A stretch of 64,000 nt of DNA from Haemophilus haemolyticus_L (lineage in GTDB: Bacteria; Pseudomonadota; Gammaproteobacteria; Enterobacterales; Pasteurellaceae), in NCBI RefSeq assembly GCF_003490595.1, contig NZ_QQGY01000005.1, positions 112,678-176,677 of the forward strand. The letters are read 5' to 3'. Made by a program: the position numbers and the translations under genes. The notes below the pieces were generated by a model, which had not been told where the DNA came from, did no database searches, and worked only from the letters and a program-made list of their open reading frames with translations. Within the stretch, counting starts at the first letter, position 1. The number at the start of each line of letters is the position of its first letter. This document shows positions 8,951 to 17,698 of this stretch, piece by piece.

Positions 8951-10282
8951 ATGTCATTTTTGTGGTCGCTAGGTTCTTTTATCATTGCTATTGCGGTATT
9001 AGTATCCGTTCACGAATATGGTCACTTTTGGGCTGCTAGAAAGTGCGGTATAAAAGTCCATCGTTTTTCAATTGGCTTTGGTAAGGTAATTTGGAAACGA
9101 ATCGATAAGCACGGTACAGAATTTGCGATTTCAATGATTCCTTTAGGCGGTTATGTAAAAATGCTTGATGGACGTAATGAAGCGGTTCCAGTTGAACAAA
9201 AGTCACAAGCATTTGACAGTAAAAGCGTATTACAACGCGCATTTGTGATTATTGCAGGCCCTTTGGCGAATTTTATTTTTGCGATTTTTGCCTATTGGGT
9301 CATCTACCTTTATGGAATGCCAAGTGTTAAACCTGTGATTGAATCAATAACACCAAGTTCAATCGCAGCACAAGCTCATATTGAACCTAATACACAAATT
9401 CTTGCTGTTGATGGTGAAGAAACTCAAGATTGGGAAACCATCAATATGCTACTTGCCACAAAAATGGGTGAGCCTAATGTTGAGATTGCCCTTTCTCTTT
9501 TTGGTTCTAATATTGAACAACAACGTACTTTAAATCTTACAAATTGGACTTTTGATCCTGAAAAAGAAAGTGCGTTTGAGGCATTAGGGATTATGCCTAT
9601 GCGTCCTAAAGTTGAAATGGTGCTTTCTAAAGTTGTTCAAGGTTCTCCAGCTGAGAAAGCAGGTTTACAAATCGGTGATAAAATTTTAAAAGAAAATTTA
9701 ACCGCACTTCCTTGGCAAGATTTTATAAAACAGGTCGAACAAGGTGAATCTTTTTCTATTAAAGTTGAACGTAATGGGGAAACGCTTGACAAAATTATCA
9801 CGCCAGTGCGTAATCAGAGTGGAAAATGGTTTGTAGGTTTAAGCCCAACTTTCGTAAAATTATCTGATGAATATCGTACTGAATTAAAATATGATATTCT
9901 TAACTCTTTGCAAAAAGGCATTGAAAAGACTGGCCAACTTTCTGTGTTAACCTTGAAGGTGTTAGGAAAACTAATTACGGGTGATTTGTCATTAAACAAT
10001 TTAAGCGGTCCGATTTCTATTGCAAAAGGTGCTGGTGCATCCGCTAATATTGGATTGGTGTATTTTTTAAGTTTTATGGCATTGATTAGTGTTAATTTAG
10101 GCATTATGAATTTATTCCCATTGCCTGTATTAGATGGCGGTCATTTAGTTTTTTTAGCAATGGAAGCTGTTAAAGGAAAACCTGTTTCTGAGCGGGTGCA
10201 AAGCATCTGTTATCGAATTGGCGCAGCACTGTTATTAAGCTTAACGGTGTTTGCATTATTTAATGATTTTTTACGTCTATAA
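8951..10282 (+). CDS. rseP: RseP, site-2 intramembrane zinc metalloprotease
   Basis: Cuts the anti-sigma factor RseA within the membrane after DegS cleavage and so releases sigma-E; it also clears remnant signal peptides. The zinc motif HEYGH is at residues 21-25, the second active-site motif with Asp about 395 is LPVLDGGHL, two periplasmic PDZ domains lie between, and there are four membrane spans. At 443 aa it is the usual length. Uptake sequences at 9041-9049 (coding KCG just after the active site) and 9701-9709. Confidence 0.96.
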   Translation: MSFLWSLGSFIIAIAVLVSVHEYGHFWAARKCGIKVHRFSIGFGKVIWKRIDKHGTEFAISMIPLGGYVKMLDGRNEAVPVEQKSQAFDSKSVLQRAFVIIAGPLANFIFAIFAYWVIYLYGMPSVKPVIESITPSSIAAQAHIEPNTQILAVDGEETQDWETINMLLATKMGEPNVEIALSLFGSNIEQQRTLNLTNWTFDPEKESAFEALGIMPMRPKVEMVLSKVVQGSPAEKAGLQIGDKILKENLTALPWQDFIKQVEQGESFSIKVERNGETLDKIITPVRNQSGKWFVGLSPTFVKLSDEYRTELKYDILNSLQKGIEKTGQLSVLTLKVLGKLITGDLSLNNLSGPISIAKGAGASANIGLVYFLSFMALISVNLGIMNLFPLPVLDGGHLVFLAMEAVKGKPVSERVQSICYRIGAALLLSLTVFALFNDFLRL

Positions 10283-10301
10283 TTTATATAGGATACAATC
10301 G

Positions 10302-12680
10302 ATGAAAAAACTTCTAATCGCAAGTTTATTATTCGGTACGACAACGACTGTGTTTGCCGCACCTTTTGTGGCAAAAGATATTCGCGTGGATGGTGTTCAA
10401 GGTGACTTAGAACAACAAATCCGAGCAAGTCTACCTGTTCGTGCCGGTCAGCGTGTGACTGACAATGATGTGGCTAATATTGTCCGCTCTTTATTCGTAA
10501 GTGGTCGATTCGATGATGTGAATGCACATCAAGAAGGCGATGTACTTGTTGTTAGCGTTGTGGCTAAATCGATCATTTCAGATGTTAAAATCAAAGGTAA
10601 CTCTGTTATTCCAACTGAAGCACTTAAACAAAACTTAGATGCTAACGGTTTTAAAGTTGGTGATGTTTTAATTAGAGAAAAATTAAATGAATTTGCCAAA
10701 AGTGTAAAAGAGCACTATGCAAGCGTAGGTCGCTATAATGCAACAGTTGAACCTATTGTCAATACGTTACCAAATAATCGTGCTGAAATTTTAATTCAGA
10801 TCAATGAAGATGATACTGCAAAATTAGCATCATTAACTTTCAATGGTAATGAATCTGTTAGTAGCAGCACGTTGCAAGAGCAAATGGAATTACAACCTGA
10901 TTCTTGGTGGAAATTATGGGGTAATAAATTTGAAGGCGCTCAGTTCGAGAAAGATTTACAGTCAATTCGTGATTATTATTTAAATAATGGTTATGCCAAA
11001 GCACAAATCACTAAAACTGATGTTCAGCTAAATGATGAAAAAACGAAAGTGAATGTAACCATTGATGTAAATGAAGGTTTACAGTATGACCTTCGTAGTG
11101 CTCGTATAGTTGGTAATGTGGGCGGTATGGCTTCTGAACTTGAACCTTTGCTTTCTTCATTACATTTAAATGACACTTTCCGTCGTAGCGATATCGCAGA
11201 TGTTGAAAATGCGATTAAAGCAAAATTGGGTGAACGTGGTTACGGTAGTGCAACGGTGAATGCTGTACCTGATTTTGATGATGCGAATAAAACCTTAGCA
11301 ATTACTTTTGTTGTTGATGCTGGTCGACGTTTAACTGTTCGTCAACTACGCTTTGAAGGAAATACTGTTTCAGCAGATAGTACTTTACGTCAAGAAATGC
11401 GCCAACAAGAGGGGGCGTGGTATAACTCGCAATTAGTTGAGTTAGGTAAAATCCGTTTAGATCGTACAGGATTCTTCGAAACCGTAGAAAATCGAATTGA
11501 TCCTGTAAAAGGCACTGATGACGAAGTAGATGTGGTGTATAAAGTTAAAGAGCGTAATACAGGTAGTATCAACTTTGGTATTGGTTACGGTACAGAAAGT
11601 GGTATTAGCTATCAAGCTAGTGTTAAACAAGATAATTTCTTGGGAACAGGGGCAGCAGTAAGTATAGCTGGTACGAAAAATGATTATGGTACGAGTGTCA
11701 ATTTAGGTTATACCGAACCCTACTTTACTAAAGATGGCGTAAGTCTTGGTGGAAATGTTTTCTTTGAAAACTATGATAACTCTAAAAGTGATACATCTTC
11801 TAATTATAAACGTACGACTTACGGTGGTAATGTCACTTTAGGTTTCCCTGTAAATGAAAATAACTCTTACTATGTTGGATTAGGTTATACTTATAATAAG
11901 ATTAGTAACTTTGCTCCAGAATATAACCGTGAATTATATCTTGATTCCATGAATTTTAATGGAAATTCAATCAAAACCAGTGACTTTGATTTTTCTTTTG
12001 GTTGGAACTATAACAGCCTTAATAGGGGATATTTCCCAACTAAAGGGGTAAAAGCAAGTCTTGGTGGACGAGTTACAATTCCAGGTTCGGATAACAAATA
12101 CTACAAACTAAGTGCAGATGTACAAGGTTTCTATCCATTAGACAGAGATCACCGTTGGGTTATATCTGCAAAAGCATCTGCAGGATATGCAAATGGTTTT
12201 GGAAACAAACGTTTACCGTTCTATCAAACTTATACAGCTGGTGGCATTGGTTCATTACGTGGTTTTGCTTATGGTAGTATTGGACCTAATGCAATTTATG
12301 CCGATCAACATGGTAATTTTAATAAGATCAGTTCTGATGTGATTGGTGGTAATGCAATCACAACTGCGAGCGCGGAACTTATTGTACCAACACCGTTTGT
12401 GAGCGATAAGAGCCAAAATACAGTCCGAACTTCCTTATTTGTTGATGCGGCAAGTGTTTGGAATACTAAATGGAAATCGGATAAGAGTGGGTTAGATAAC
12501 AATGTATTGAAAAGCTTACCCGATTATGGAAAAGTTAGTCGTGTTCGTGCCTCTGCGGGTGTAGGCTTCCAATGGCAATCCCCTATTGGGCCATTGGTAT
12601 TCTCTTATGCCAAACCGATTAAAAAATATGAAAATGATGATGTAGAACAATTCCAATTTAGTATTGGTGGTTCTTTCTAA
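10302..12680 (+). CDS. bamA: BamA outer-membrane assembly factor (D15 / Omp85)
   Basis: Central barrel of the BAM machine that folds and inserts outer-membrane proteins; in H. influenzae this is the D15 surface antigen. The start at 10302 gives a signal peptide (MKKLLIASLLFGTTTTVFAA); an upstream in-frame ATG would add residues out of place. Five POTRA domains occupy roughly residues 20-420 and a 16-strand barrel the rest, ending in the aromatic C-terminal Phe (IGGSF) expected for BAM substrates. The barrel carries the RGF motif (GSLRGFAYG). 792 aa. It is 19 bases after rseP. Confidence 0.97.
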   Translation: MKKLLIASLLFGTTTTVFAAPFVAKDIRVDGVQGDLEQQIRASLPVRAGQRVTDNDVANIVRSLFVSGRFDDVNAHQEGDVLVVSVVAKSIISDVKIKGNSVIPTEALKQNLDANGFKVGDVLIREKLNEFAKSVKEHYASVGRYNATVEPIVNTLPNNRAEILIQINEDDTAKLASLTFNGNESVSSSTLQEQMELQPDSWWKLWGNKFEGAQFEKDLQSIRDYYLNNGYAKAQITKTDVQLNDEKTKVNVTIDVNEGLQYDLRSARIVGNVGGMASELEPLLSSLHLNDTFRRSDIADVENAIKAKLGERGYGSATVNAVPDFDDANKTLAITFVVDAGRRLTVRQLRFEGNTVSADSTLRQEMRQQEGAWYNSQLVELGKIRLDRTGFFETVENRIDPVKGTDDEVDVVYKVKERNTGSINFGIGYGTESGISYQASVKQDNFLGTGAAVSIAGTKNDYGTSVNLGYTEPYFTKDGVSLGGNVFFENYDNSKSDTSSNYKRTTYGGNVTLGFPVNENNSYYVGLGYTYNKISNFAPEYNRELYLDSMNFNGNSIKTSDFDFSFGWNYNSLNRGYFPTKGVKASLGGRVTIPGSDNKYYKLSADVQGFYPLDRDHRWVISAKASAGYANGFGNKRLPFYQTYTAGGIGSLRGFAYGSIGPNAIYADQHGNFNKISSDVIGGNAITTASAELIVPTPFVSDKSQNTVRTSLFVDAASVWNTKWKSDKSGLDNNVLKSLPDYGKVSRVRASAGVGFQWQSPIGPLVFSYAKPIKKYENDDVEQFQFSIGGSF

Positions 12681-12722
12681 TTAGATTGAACTTTTTTCAT
12701 CATTCGAATGTCAAAGATAGCA

Positions 12723-12751
12723 TTCTCTGCCTAATTTTGTTAGGCAGAGAA
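12723..12751 (+). other. Strong hairpin between bamA and skp
   Basis: Perfect 12-bp inverted repeat (ttctctgcctaa and ttaggcagagaa) with a 5-base loop, 42 bases after bamA and about 40 before skp. No T-run follows, so it is not a simple intrinsic terminator. It could protect the bamA mRNA 3' end or set relative expression of bamA and skp. Confidence 0.6.
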
Positions 12752-12792
12752 AATACTAAACTAACCACAATTTAATTAAGGATCTTTATCAA

Positions 12793-13401
12793 ATGAAAAA
12801 CATCGCAAAAGTAACCGCACTTGCTTTAGGTATCGCACTTGCTTCAGGCTATGCTGCAGCTGAAGAAAAAATTGCTTTCATTAATGCAGGTTATATTTTT
12901 CAACATCACCCAGACCGTCAAGCTGTAGCGGATAAACTCGATGCTGAATTTAAACCTGTAGCTGAAAAGTTAGCTGCAAGCAAAAAAGAAGTTGATGATA
13001 AAATTGCAGCTGCTCGTAAAAAAGTAGAAGCAAAAGTTGCGGCTTTAGAAAAAGATGCACCTCGCTTACGTCAAGCAGATATTCAAAAACGCCAAGAGGA
13101 AATTAATAAATTAGGCGCGGCTGAAGATGCTGAATTACAAAAATTAATGCAGGAACAAGATAAAAAAGTTCAAGAGTTCCAAGCGCAAAATGAAAAACGT
13201 CAAGCAGAAGAGCGTGGTAAATTATTAGATAGTATTCAAACTGCTACAAATAATTTAGCAAAAGCGAAAGGTTATACTTATGTACTTGATGCAAATTCAG
13301 TTGTATTTGCGGTAGAAGGTAAAGACATCACAGAGGAAGTGTTAAAATCTATTCCTGCTAGTGAAAAAGCAGCACCTGCTAAAGCAGAAGAGAAAAAATA
13401 A
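12793..13401 (+). CDS. skp: Periplasmic chaperone Skp (OmpH)
   Basis: Trimeric jellyfish-shaped chaperone that carries unfolded outer-membrane proteins across the periplasm to BAM. The N-terminus is a signal peptide cut near AAA-EEK at about residue 24. The remainder is a long Lys/Ala/Glu/Gln-rich coiled coil with short beta strands at each end, as in Skp. A C-terminal Ala/Lys/Glu-rich tail (EKAAPAKAEEKK) extends beyond the E. coli protein. An uptake sequence at 12814-12822 lies in the signal-peptide codons (VTAL). Confidence 0.95.
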   Translation: MKNIAKVTALALGIALASGYAAAEEKIAFINAGYIFQHHPDRQAVADKLDAEFKPVAEKLAASKKEVDDKIAAARKKVEAKVAALEKDAPRLRQADIQKRQEEINKLGAAEDAELQKLMQEQDKKVQEFQAQNEKRQAEERGKLLDSIQTATNNLAKAKGYTYVLDANSVVFAVEGKDITEEVLKSIPASEKAAPAKAEEKK

Positions 13402-13413
13402 TAGGTTCTCATA

Positions 13414-14439
13414 ATGCAAAAATCCTATTCTTTGCAAGAATTGGCAACTCAAATCGGCGCTACCGTTCGCGGTAACGCCGATGTTGTTGTTGAGAATATC
13501 GCTCCACTCGATAAAGCCCAATCAAATCAACTTACTTTTATTTCTAACGCAAAATTTCGTGCATTATTGAAAGATTCTAAAGCAGGAATTTTGGTTGTTT
13601 CTGAAGAGGATGTCGAACACTGTTCTTCAGAAAGCAATTTACTTATTGTTAAAGATCCTTATGTAGCTTATGCAATTTTGGCTCAATATATGGATAGCAC
13701 ACCAAAGGCTGCGCAAGGCATTGCAAAAAGTGCGGTAATTTCTGATAGTGCTTCTTTAGGTGAGAATGTTTCAATTGGTGCGAATGCTGTGATTGAAGAA
13801 GGTGTTGTACTTGGTGATAACGTGATCATTGGTGCAAATTGCTTTGTTGGTAAAAATACCAAGATCGGTTCAGGCACTCAACTTTGGGCTAATGTAACTG
13901 TTTACCATAACGTTGAGATTGGCACTAATTGCTTAATTCAATCAGGAACAGTCATCGGTAGTGATGGTTTTGGTTACGCAAATGATCGTGGTCGTTGGAT
14001 TAAAATTCCACAAGTAGGGCAAGTAATAATTGGTAATAACGTTGAGATTGGTGCGAATACTTGTATCGATAGAGGCGCATTAGACGCAACGATTATTGAA
14101 GATAACGTGATTATCGATAACCTTTGTCAAATTGCACATAATGTTCATATCGGCACTGGTACAGCTGTTGCTGGTGGCGTTATCATGGCGGGTAGTTTGA
14201 CTGTTGGGCGTTATTGCTTAATTGGCGGTGCAAGTGTGATTAATGGCCATATGGAAATTTGCGATAAAGTCACGATTACTGGAATGGGAATGGTTATGCG
14301 CCCAATTACAGAGCCTGGCGTATATTCCTCTGGTATTCCATTGCAGACGAATAAAGAATGGCGTAAAACAGCAGCACTGACGTTAGGTATTGATGGAATA
14401 AATAAACGTTTAAAAGCGTTAGAAAAGAAAATTTCTTAA
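13414..14439 (+). CDS. lpxD: UDP-3-O-acyl-glucosamine N-acyltransferase LpxD
   Basis: Third enzyme of lipid A synthesis: N-acylates UDP-3-O-acylglucosamine using acyl-ACP. Residues 1-100 form the uridine-binding domain; then come many hexapeptide repeats (IGANAVIEEGVVLG and similar) folding into a left-handed beta helix, with the catalytic His in CQIAHNVHIG; a C-terminal helix closes the protein. 341 aa. It is 12 bases after skp. A terminator follows, whereas in E. coli fabZ-lpxA-lpxB come next. An uptake sequence lies at 13728-13736. Confidence 0.97.
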   Translation: MQKSYSLQELATQIGATVRGNADVVVENIAPLDKAQSNQLTFISNAKFRALLKDSKAGILVVSEEDVEHCSSESNLLIVKDPYVAYAILAQYMDSTPKAAQGIAKSAVISDSASLGENVSIGANAVIEEGVVLGDNVIIGANCFVGKNTKIGSGTQLWANVTVYHNVEIGTNCLIQSGTVIGSDGFGYANDRGRWIKIPQVGQVIIGNNVEIGANTCIDRGALDATIIEDNVIIDNLCQIAHNVHIGTGTAVAGGVIMAGSLTVGRYCLIGGASVINGHMEICDKVTITGMGMVMRPITEPGVYSSGIPLQTNKEWRKTAALTLGIDGINKRLKALEKKIS

Positions 14440-14460
14440 TTTCTTTTGAAGTTTTATTAC

Positions 14461-14506
14461 AAAATCCACATTTTAAAATGTTTACTATTAAAGTGTGGAT
14501 TTTTTA
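14461..14506 (+). terminator. Terminator after lpxD
   Basis: Arms aaaatccaca (14461-14470) and tgtggatttt (14494-14503), 10 bp, with an AT-rich inner loop that can extend the stem, followed by a T-rich tract. It ends the uppS-to-lpxD operon. Confidence 0.8.
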
Positions 14507-14568
14507 TTTTATTAAACGTAACTAAAAAAGTTTAAGCCCGTTAATTAAGCAGCTTATCCTATAAAACA

Positions 14569-14596
14569 AATAAGCCCAACTTAAGTTGGGCTTATT
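14569..14596 (-). terminator. tsf terminator
   Basis: 28-base perfect palindrome (half aataagcccaactt) 24 bases downstream of the tsf stop; read on the minus strand it runs into a T-rich stretch. It ends the rpsB-tsf operon and may also serve as a back stop for lpxD transcripts. Confidence 0.85.
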
Positions 14597-14619
14597 AACA
14601 TATCGTTATCTTTAAATAA

Positions 14620-15471
14620 TTACGCGTTACCGCCAGTAATTTTTGCAACTTCAGCTGCGAAATCTTCTTCTTTTTTCTCGATACCTTCACCTACTTCTAA
14701 ACGGATGAAGTTAGACACTGAAGTATTTACTGATTTTAAGAAGTCGCCTACAGATACAGAAGGATCCATTACGAATGGTTGACCTGTTAATGAAACTTCA
14801 CCAGTGAATTTCTTCATACGACCTTCAACCATTTTCTCTGCGATTTCTTTTGGTTTGCCAGAGTTAACTGCGATATCAATTTGGATTTGACGCTCGTGTT
14901 CAACTACTTCTGCAGGTACATCTTCTGGGTTCACGAATTCTGGTTTAGATGCCGCTACGTGCATAGCTACTTTTTTAAGTTCATCTGCAGAACCTTGACC
15001 TGCAACTAATACACCGATTTTCGCGCCATGTAAGTATTGAGCAATTACTTGACCATCTAAGTAAGCAACACGACGGATGTTCATGTTCTCACCGATTTTA
15101 GCTACTAATGCAGCACGTTTTTCTTCGAATTGTGCTTGTAATGCTTCGATAGTTGTACCTTTGTTTGCTGCTGCGAAATCAGCTACTTCGTTTGCTAAAC
15201 CTAAGAAACCAGCATCTTTTGCCACAAAGTCAGTTTCACAGTTCATTTCAACTAATACACCGAAACCATTTTCTACACGAGCAAGGATAACACCTTCAGC
15301 TGCAACACGGCCTGCTTTTTTAGCTGCTTTAGCTTGACCAGATTTACGCATGTTGTCGATTGCTAACTCAATATCACCGTTTGCTTCAACTAATGCTTTT
15401 TTACATTCCATCATACCGGCACCGGTACGTTCACGAAGTTCTTTTACTAATGATGCTGTGATTTCAGCCAT
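14620..15471 (-). CDS. tsf: Elongation factor Ts
   Basis: Guanine-nucleotide exchange factor that recycles EF-Tu. The N-terminal UBA-like domain (LVKELRERTGAGMMECKKAL) and the exchange motif CETDFVAKD that inserts into EF-Tu are present. 283 aa, full length. It follows rpsB in the standard ribosomal operon, separated by about 130 bp with an attenuator hairpin and an uptake sequence (15508-15516). Confidence 0.98.
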   Translation of the reverse strand: MAEITASLVKELRERTGAGMMECKKALVEANGDIELAIDNMRKSGQAKAAKKAGRVAAEGVILARVENGFGVLVEMNCETDFVAKDAGFLGLANEVADFAAANKGTTIEALQAQFEEKRAALVAKIGENMNIRRVAYLDGQVIAQYLHGAKIGVLVAGQGSADELKKVAMHVAASKPEFVNPEDVPAEVVEHERQIQIDIAVNSGKPKEIAEKMVEGRMKKFTGEVSLTGQPFVMDPSVSVGDFLKSVNTSVSNFIRLEVGEGIEKKEEDFAAEVAKITGGNA

Positions 15472-15520
15472 TTTTAAAATCCTCTGTCGAAAATGCGATT
15501 TATTTTGACCGCACTTTTAG

Positions 15521-15553
15521 ATAAAAATATAGGGGCTAAACTTTAGCCCCTAT
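15521..15553 (-). terminator. Attenuator hairpin between rpsB and tsf
   Basis: Arms ataggggctaaa (15529-15540) and tttagcccctat (15542-15553) form a strong stem which, on the minus strand, is followed by a T-rich run before tsf. Its place between the two genes suggests partial termination that lowers tsf expression relative to rpsB, as reported for the E. coli rpsB-tsf spacer. Confidence 0.75.
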
Positions 15554-15604
15554 GCCAATTAATCGTTTGATTATTAAGGGCTTCGCCTTATTGCAAAACT
15601 TAAA

Positions 15605-16327
15605 TTATTCTGCGTCAGCTGCTAATTCTTCAGCAACTTGAGCTTCGTTACCACGACCTTCTTTAACCGCTGCTGCAGCTGCAGAAACATAAAGTTGGAT
15701 AGCACGAGTGGCATCATCGTTACCTGGGATAACGAAATCTACGCCAGCTGGAGTTGAATTAGTATCAACGATAGCAAATACAGGAATACCTAGGTTGTTT
15801 GCTTCTTTAACAGCGATATGTTCGTGGTCTGCACCGATAACGAATAACGCATCTGGTAAGCCACCCATATCTTTGATACCGCCAAGGCTTAATTCAAGTT
15901 TTTCCATCTCACGGCTACGCATTAACGCTTCTTTTTTGGTTAATTTATCAAAAGTACCGTCTTGAGATTGAGTTTCTAAATCTTTTAAACGTTTAATTGA
16001 TTGACGAACGGTTTTCCAGTTAGTCAACATACCACCTAACCAACGGTGGTTTACGTAATATTGCTGACAATCTAATGCTGCCGCTTGAACTGCTTCAGAC
16101 GCTGCACGTTTTGTACCAACGAATAATACTTTACCGTTGTTGCTAGCAATGCGAGTTAATTCCGCTAAAGCTTCATTGAATAAAGGTAAAGTTTTTTCTA
16201 AGTTGATGATGTGAACACCGTTACGAGCACCAAAAATGAAAGGTTTCATTTGTGGGTTCCAGTAACGAGTTTGGTGTCCGAAGTGTACGCCTGCGTTGAT
16301 CATGTCGCGCATTGAAACTTGTGCCAT
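15605..16327 (-). CDS. rpsB: 30S ribosomal protein S2
   Basis: Protein of the small ribosomal subunit, needed for S1 binding. The start is MAQVSMRDM at 16327, behind an AAGGA Shine-Dalgarno; the in-frame ATG 33 bases upstream lies in the leader and is not used. 240 aa with the signatures VHFGHQTRYWNPQM and the C-terminal acidic tail. First gene of rpsB-tsf. Confidence 0.98.
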   Translation of the reverse strand: MAQVSMRDMINAGVHFGHQTRYWNPQMKPFIFGARNGVHIINLEKTLPLFNEALAELTRIASNNGKVLFVGTKRAASEAVQAAALDCQQYYVNHRWLGGMLTNWKTVRQSIKRLKDLETQSQDGTFDKLTKKEALMRSREMEKLELSLGGIKDMGGLPDALFVIGADHEHIAVKEANNLGIPVFAIVDTNSTPAGVDFVIPGNDDATRAIQLYVSAAAAAVKEGRGNEAQVAEELAADAE

Positions 16328-16462
16328 AATATTTTCCTTTTGTTGGGGTTGAGCCTCCACATATCAGCTAATCGACCGTTTGGCACCCCGATTAAGCCTT
16401 AATGATATGTGTGTGTTGTTAATAATTAAAAACGCTGCTTTTGAAACCCAAAAACAGCGGTG
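16328..16462 (-). promoter_or_regulatory. rpsB leader RNA with S2 autoregulatory-type structure
   Basis: The 5' UTR of rpsB contains complementary segments cataTca / tgatatg and taatcg / cgatta enclosing a GGGGTGCC loop, plus an upstream cgctgtttt / aaaagcagcg stem. This matches the position and general architecture of the conserved gammaproteobacterial rpsB leader, to which S2 binds to repress its own operon. A -10-like TATAAA lies near 16470, partly within an uptake sequence (16477-16485). Fold details are inferred by eye. Confidence 0.65.
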
Positions 16463-16505
16463 CGATTTATACCATAAAGTGCGGTCAAAAACCAGTTTAT
16501 TTTGT

Positions 16506-17270
16506 TTATTTCTCCACTTTTCTTACTTTGATAAATAACAATGATGGGCGGTGTGATAAATCTTTAAATTCATTATGCCATTGCGGTTGGTCGGCAAGCA
16601 TTGGTTCTTCCATTTGCTCGATTTGAAACCCTGCATGAATTAAATTATTGATAATTGTCGCTGTTGTTCGATGATAGGTTTGAAAAGGTTGTTTGAACCA
16701 ATTTCTATTGCGTTCGCCCTCTTCTCGGTAATGATTTAAACGATAAGCAACTTGCTGTTTTTTGTCATTTTTTTCCCAGCGTTCCCCTTCTTTGTGGCAA
16801 GTGGTTATCGGATGTTCTTGTGAGAAAACCAATATGCTATTAGACGAGAGTTTGTCATAGATAGTTGATAATAATGCCGGAAAATTTTCAATATAATGAA
16901 AGGCAAAAGAGCTAGTAATCACATCAAAATGATGTTCTGGTAACTCAGCTAATTTTTCCATTGGTAAGTGATATAAGGAAAAACGCCCTGAAAATTGACC
17001 GCACTTCTGCAGATCTTTTTCAGCTTGTTCAAGCATTTTTTCTGAAAAATCGATTCCAATTACTTTAGCTGCTCCTCGTTCTAAATAAAGTTGTAAATGT
17101 CCTCCTGTACCACAGCCTAAATCGAGTAATTTTTTCCCTTTTAAATCAGGCAACAGTGAGAGCATGGTCGGCTTTTCGACAATTTCATTGAGACTAATTG
17201 GATTTGCGCGGAGTTTCTGATAAAGCTCAAAGAAGTTTTCTTTGTCATAAACGCTAGTTTTATTATTCAT
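16506..17270 (-). CDS. SAM-dependent methyltransferase, class I
   Basis: 254-aa Rossmann-fold methyltransferase. Motif I LLDLGCGTGGHLQLYL binds S-adenosylmethionine, followed by IGIDFSEKMLEQA (motif II acidic residue) and ITSSFAFHYIENF (post-motif). The C-terminal half has a long charged insert and no recognisable substrate domain, so the methyl acceptor is unknown. The start at 17270 follows an AGGAT ribosome site; a longer frame to 17339 lacks one. Lies upstream of rpsB in the same direction, with its own spacing. Uptake sequence at 16998-17006. Confidence 0.85.
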   Translation of the reverse strand: MNNKTSVYDKENFFELYQKLRANPISLNEIVEKPTMLSLLPDLKGKKLLDLGCGTGGHLQLYLERGAAKVIGIDFSEKMLEQAEKDLQKCGQFSGRFSLYHLPMEKLAELPEHHFDVITSSFAFHYIENFPALLSTIYDKLSSNSILVFSQEHPITTCHKEGERWEKNDKKQQVAYRLNHYREEGERNRNWFKQPFQTYHRTTATIINNLIHAGFQIEQMEEPMLADQPQWHNEFKDLSHRPSLLFIKVRKVEK

Positions 17271-17339
17271 CTCGTATCCTATATTACAAATAAAAAAGGG
17301 GAATATTGTTCTGCTGCCCCCAAATTTATTATTAAACAA

Positions 17340-17582
17340 CTAACTGATTAAAGTGTAGATTTTTTGTGACTAACTACAACCAACTCTTCAAACAACAAGT
17401 GAGCAATGTTTATCTTCAATGCAATAAAAATCATTCTCTCCCCTAAGGCATCTTAAACGTCCCGAACAAACATTACATCGTTGAATGTAAATAATTTAAG
17501 GGGCTGACGTAGATTAGCCCTAAATAACCAAATGAAAGGTGAGTATTCATTATCATCACCATGAGAGTATTCGGTGTAAACT
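17340..17582. other. Gene-free stretch with a degenerate minus-strand open frame
   Basis: With the terminator beyond it, this is a gap of more than 400 bases between the methyltransferase and raiA. On the minus strand one frame reads LFRANLRQPLKLFTFNDV and then MFVRDV, stop (TAA), DALGER, and an ATG-led MIFIALKINIAHLLFEEL ending in SHKKSTL and a stop near 17349. The internal ATG at about 17438 has an upstream AGGGGAG. The plus strand holds a short MKGEYSLSSP reading frame. This looks like a decayed or dispersed repeat rather than a functional gene; no known RNA family was recognised. Confidence 0.45.
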
Positions 17583-17615
17583 AAAAAACTAAGCCCTGTG
17601 AATCACAGAGCTTAG
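17583..17615 (-). terminator. raiA terminator
   Basis: Arms ctaagccctgtg (17589-17600) and cacagagcttag (17604-17615), pairing over 12 bp with one wobble, loop of 3. On the minus strand they are followed by six Ts. It lies about 85 bases downstream of raiA, with an uptake sequence (17659-17667) in between. Confidence 0.88.
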
Positions 17616-17698
17616 TCCTCGATTTAATAACCTAACTTTTTTGGATGGATAAAATTTCACCGCACTTTTGCTTTTCTTTCTTTAGTTTATTTTCAATA

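Noticed and set aside
17499..17522. GGGGCTGA... start resembling the 5' end of tmRNA
   Set aside because: Only the first few bases match. There is no tRNA-like 3' half, tag reading frame or CCA end nearby.
17533..17565. catcaccat run resembling a histidine leader peptide
   Set aside because: In the frame of the nearby ATG these codons read Ser and Pro (MKGEYSLSSP), and no his gene lies downstream.
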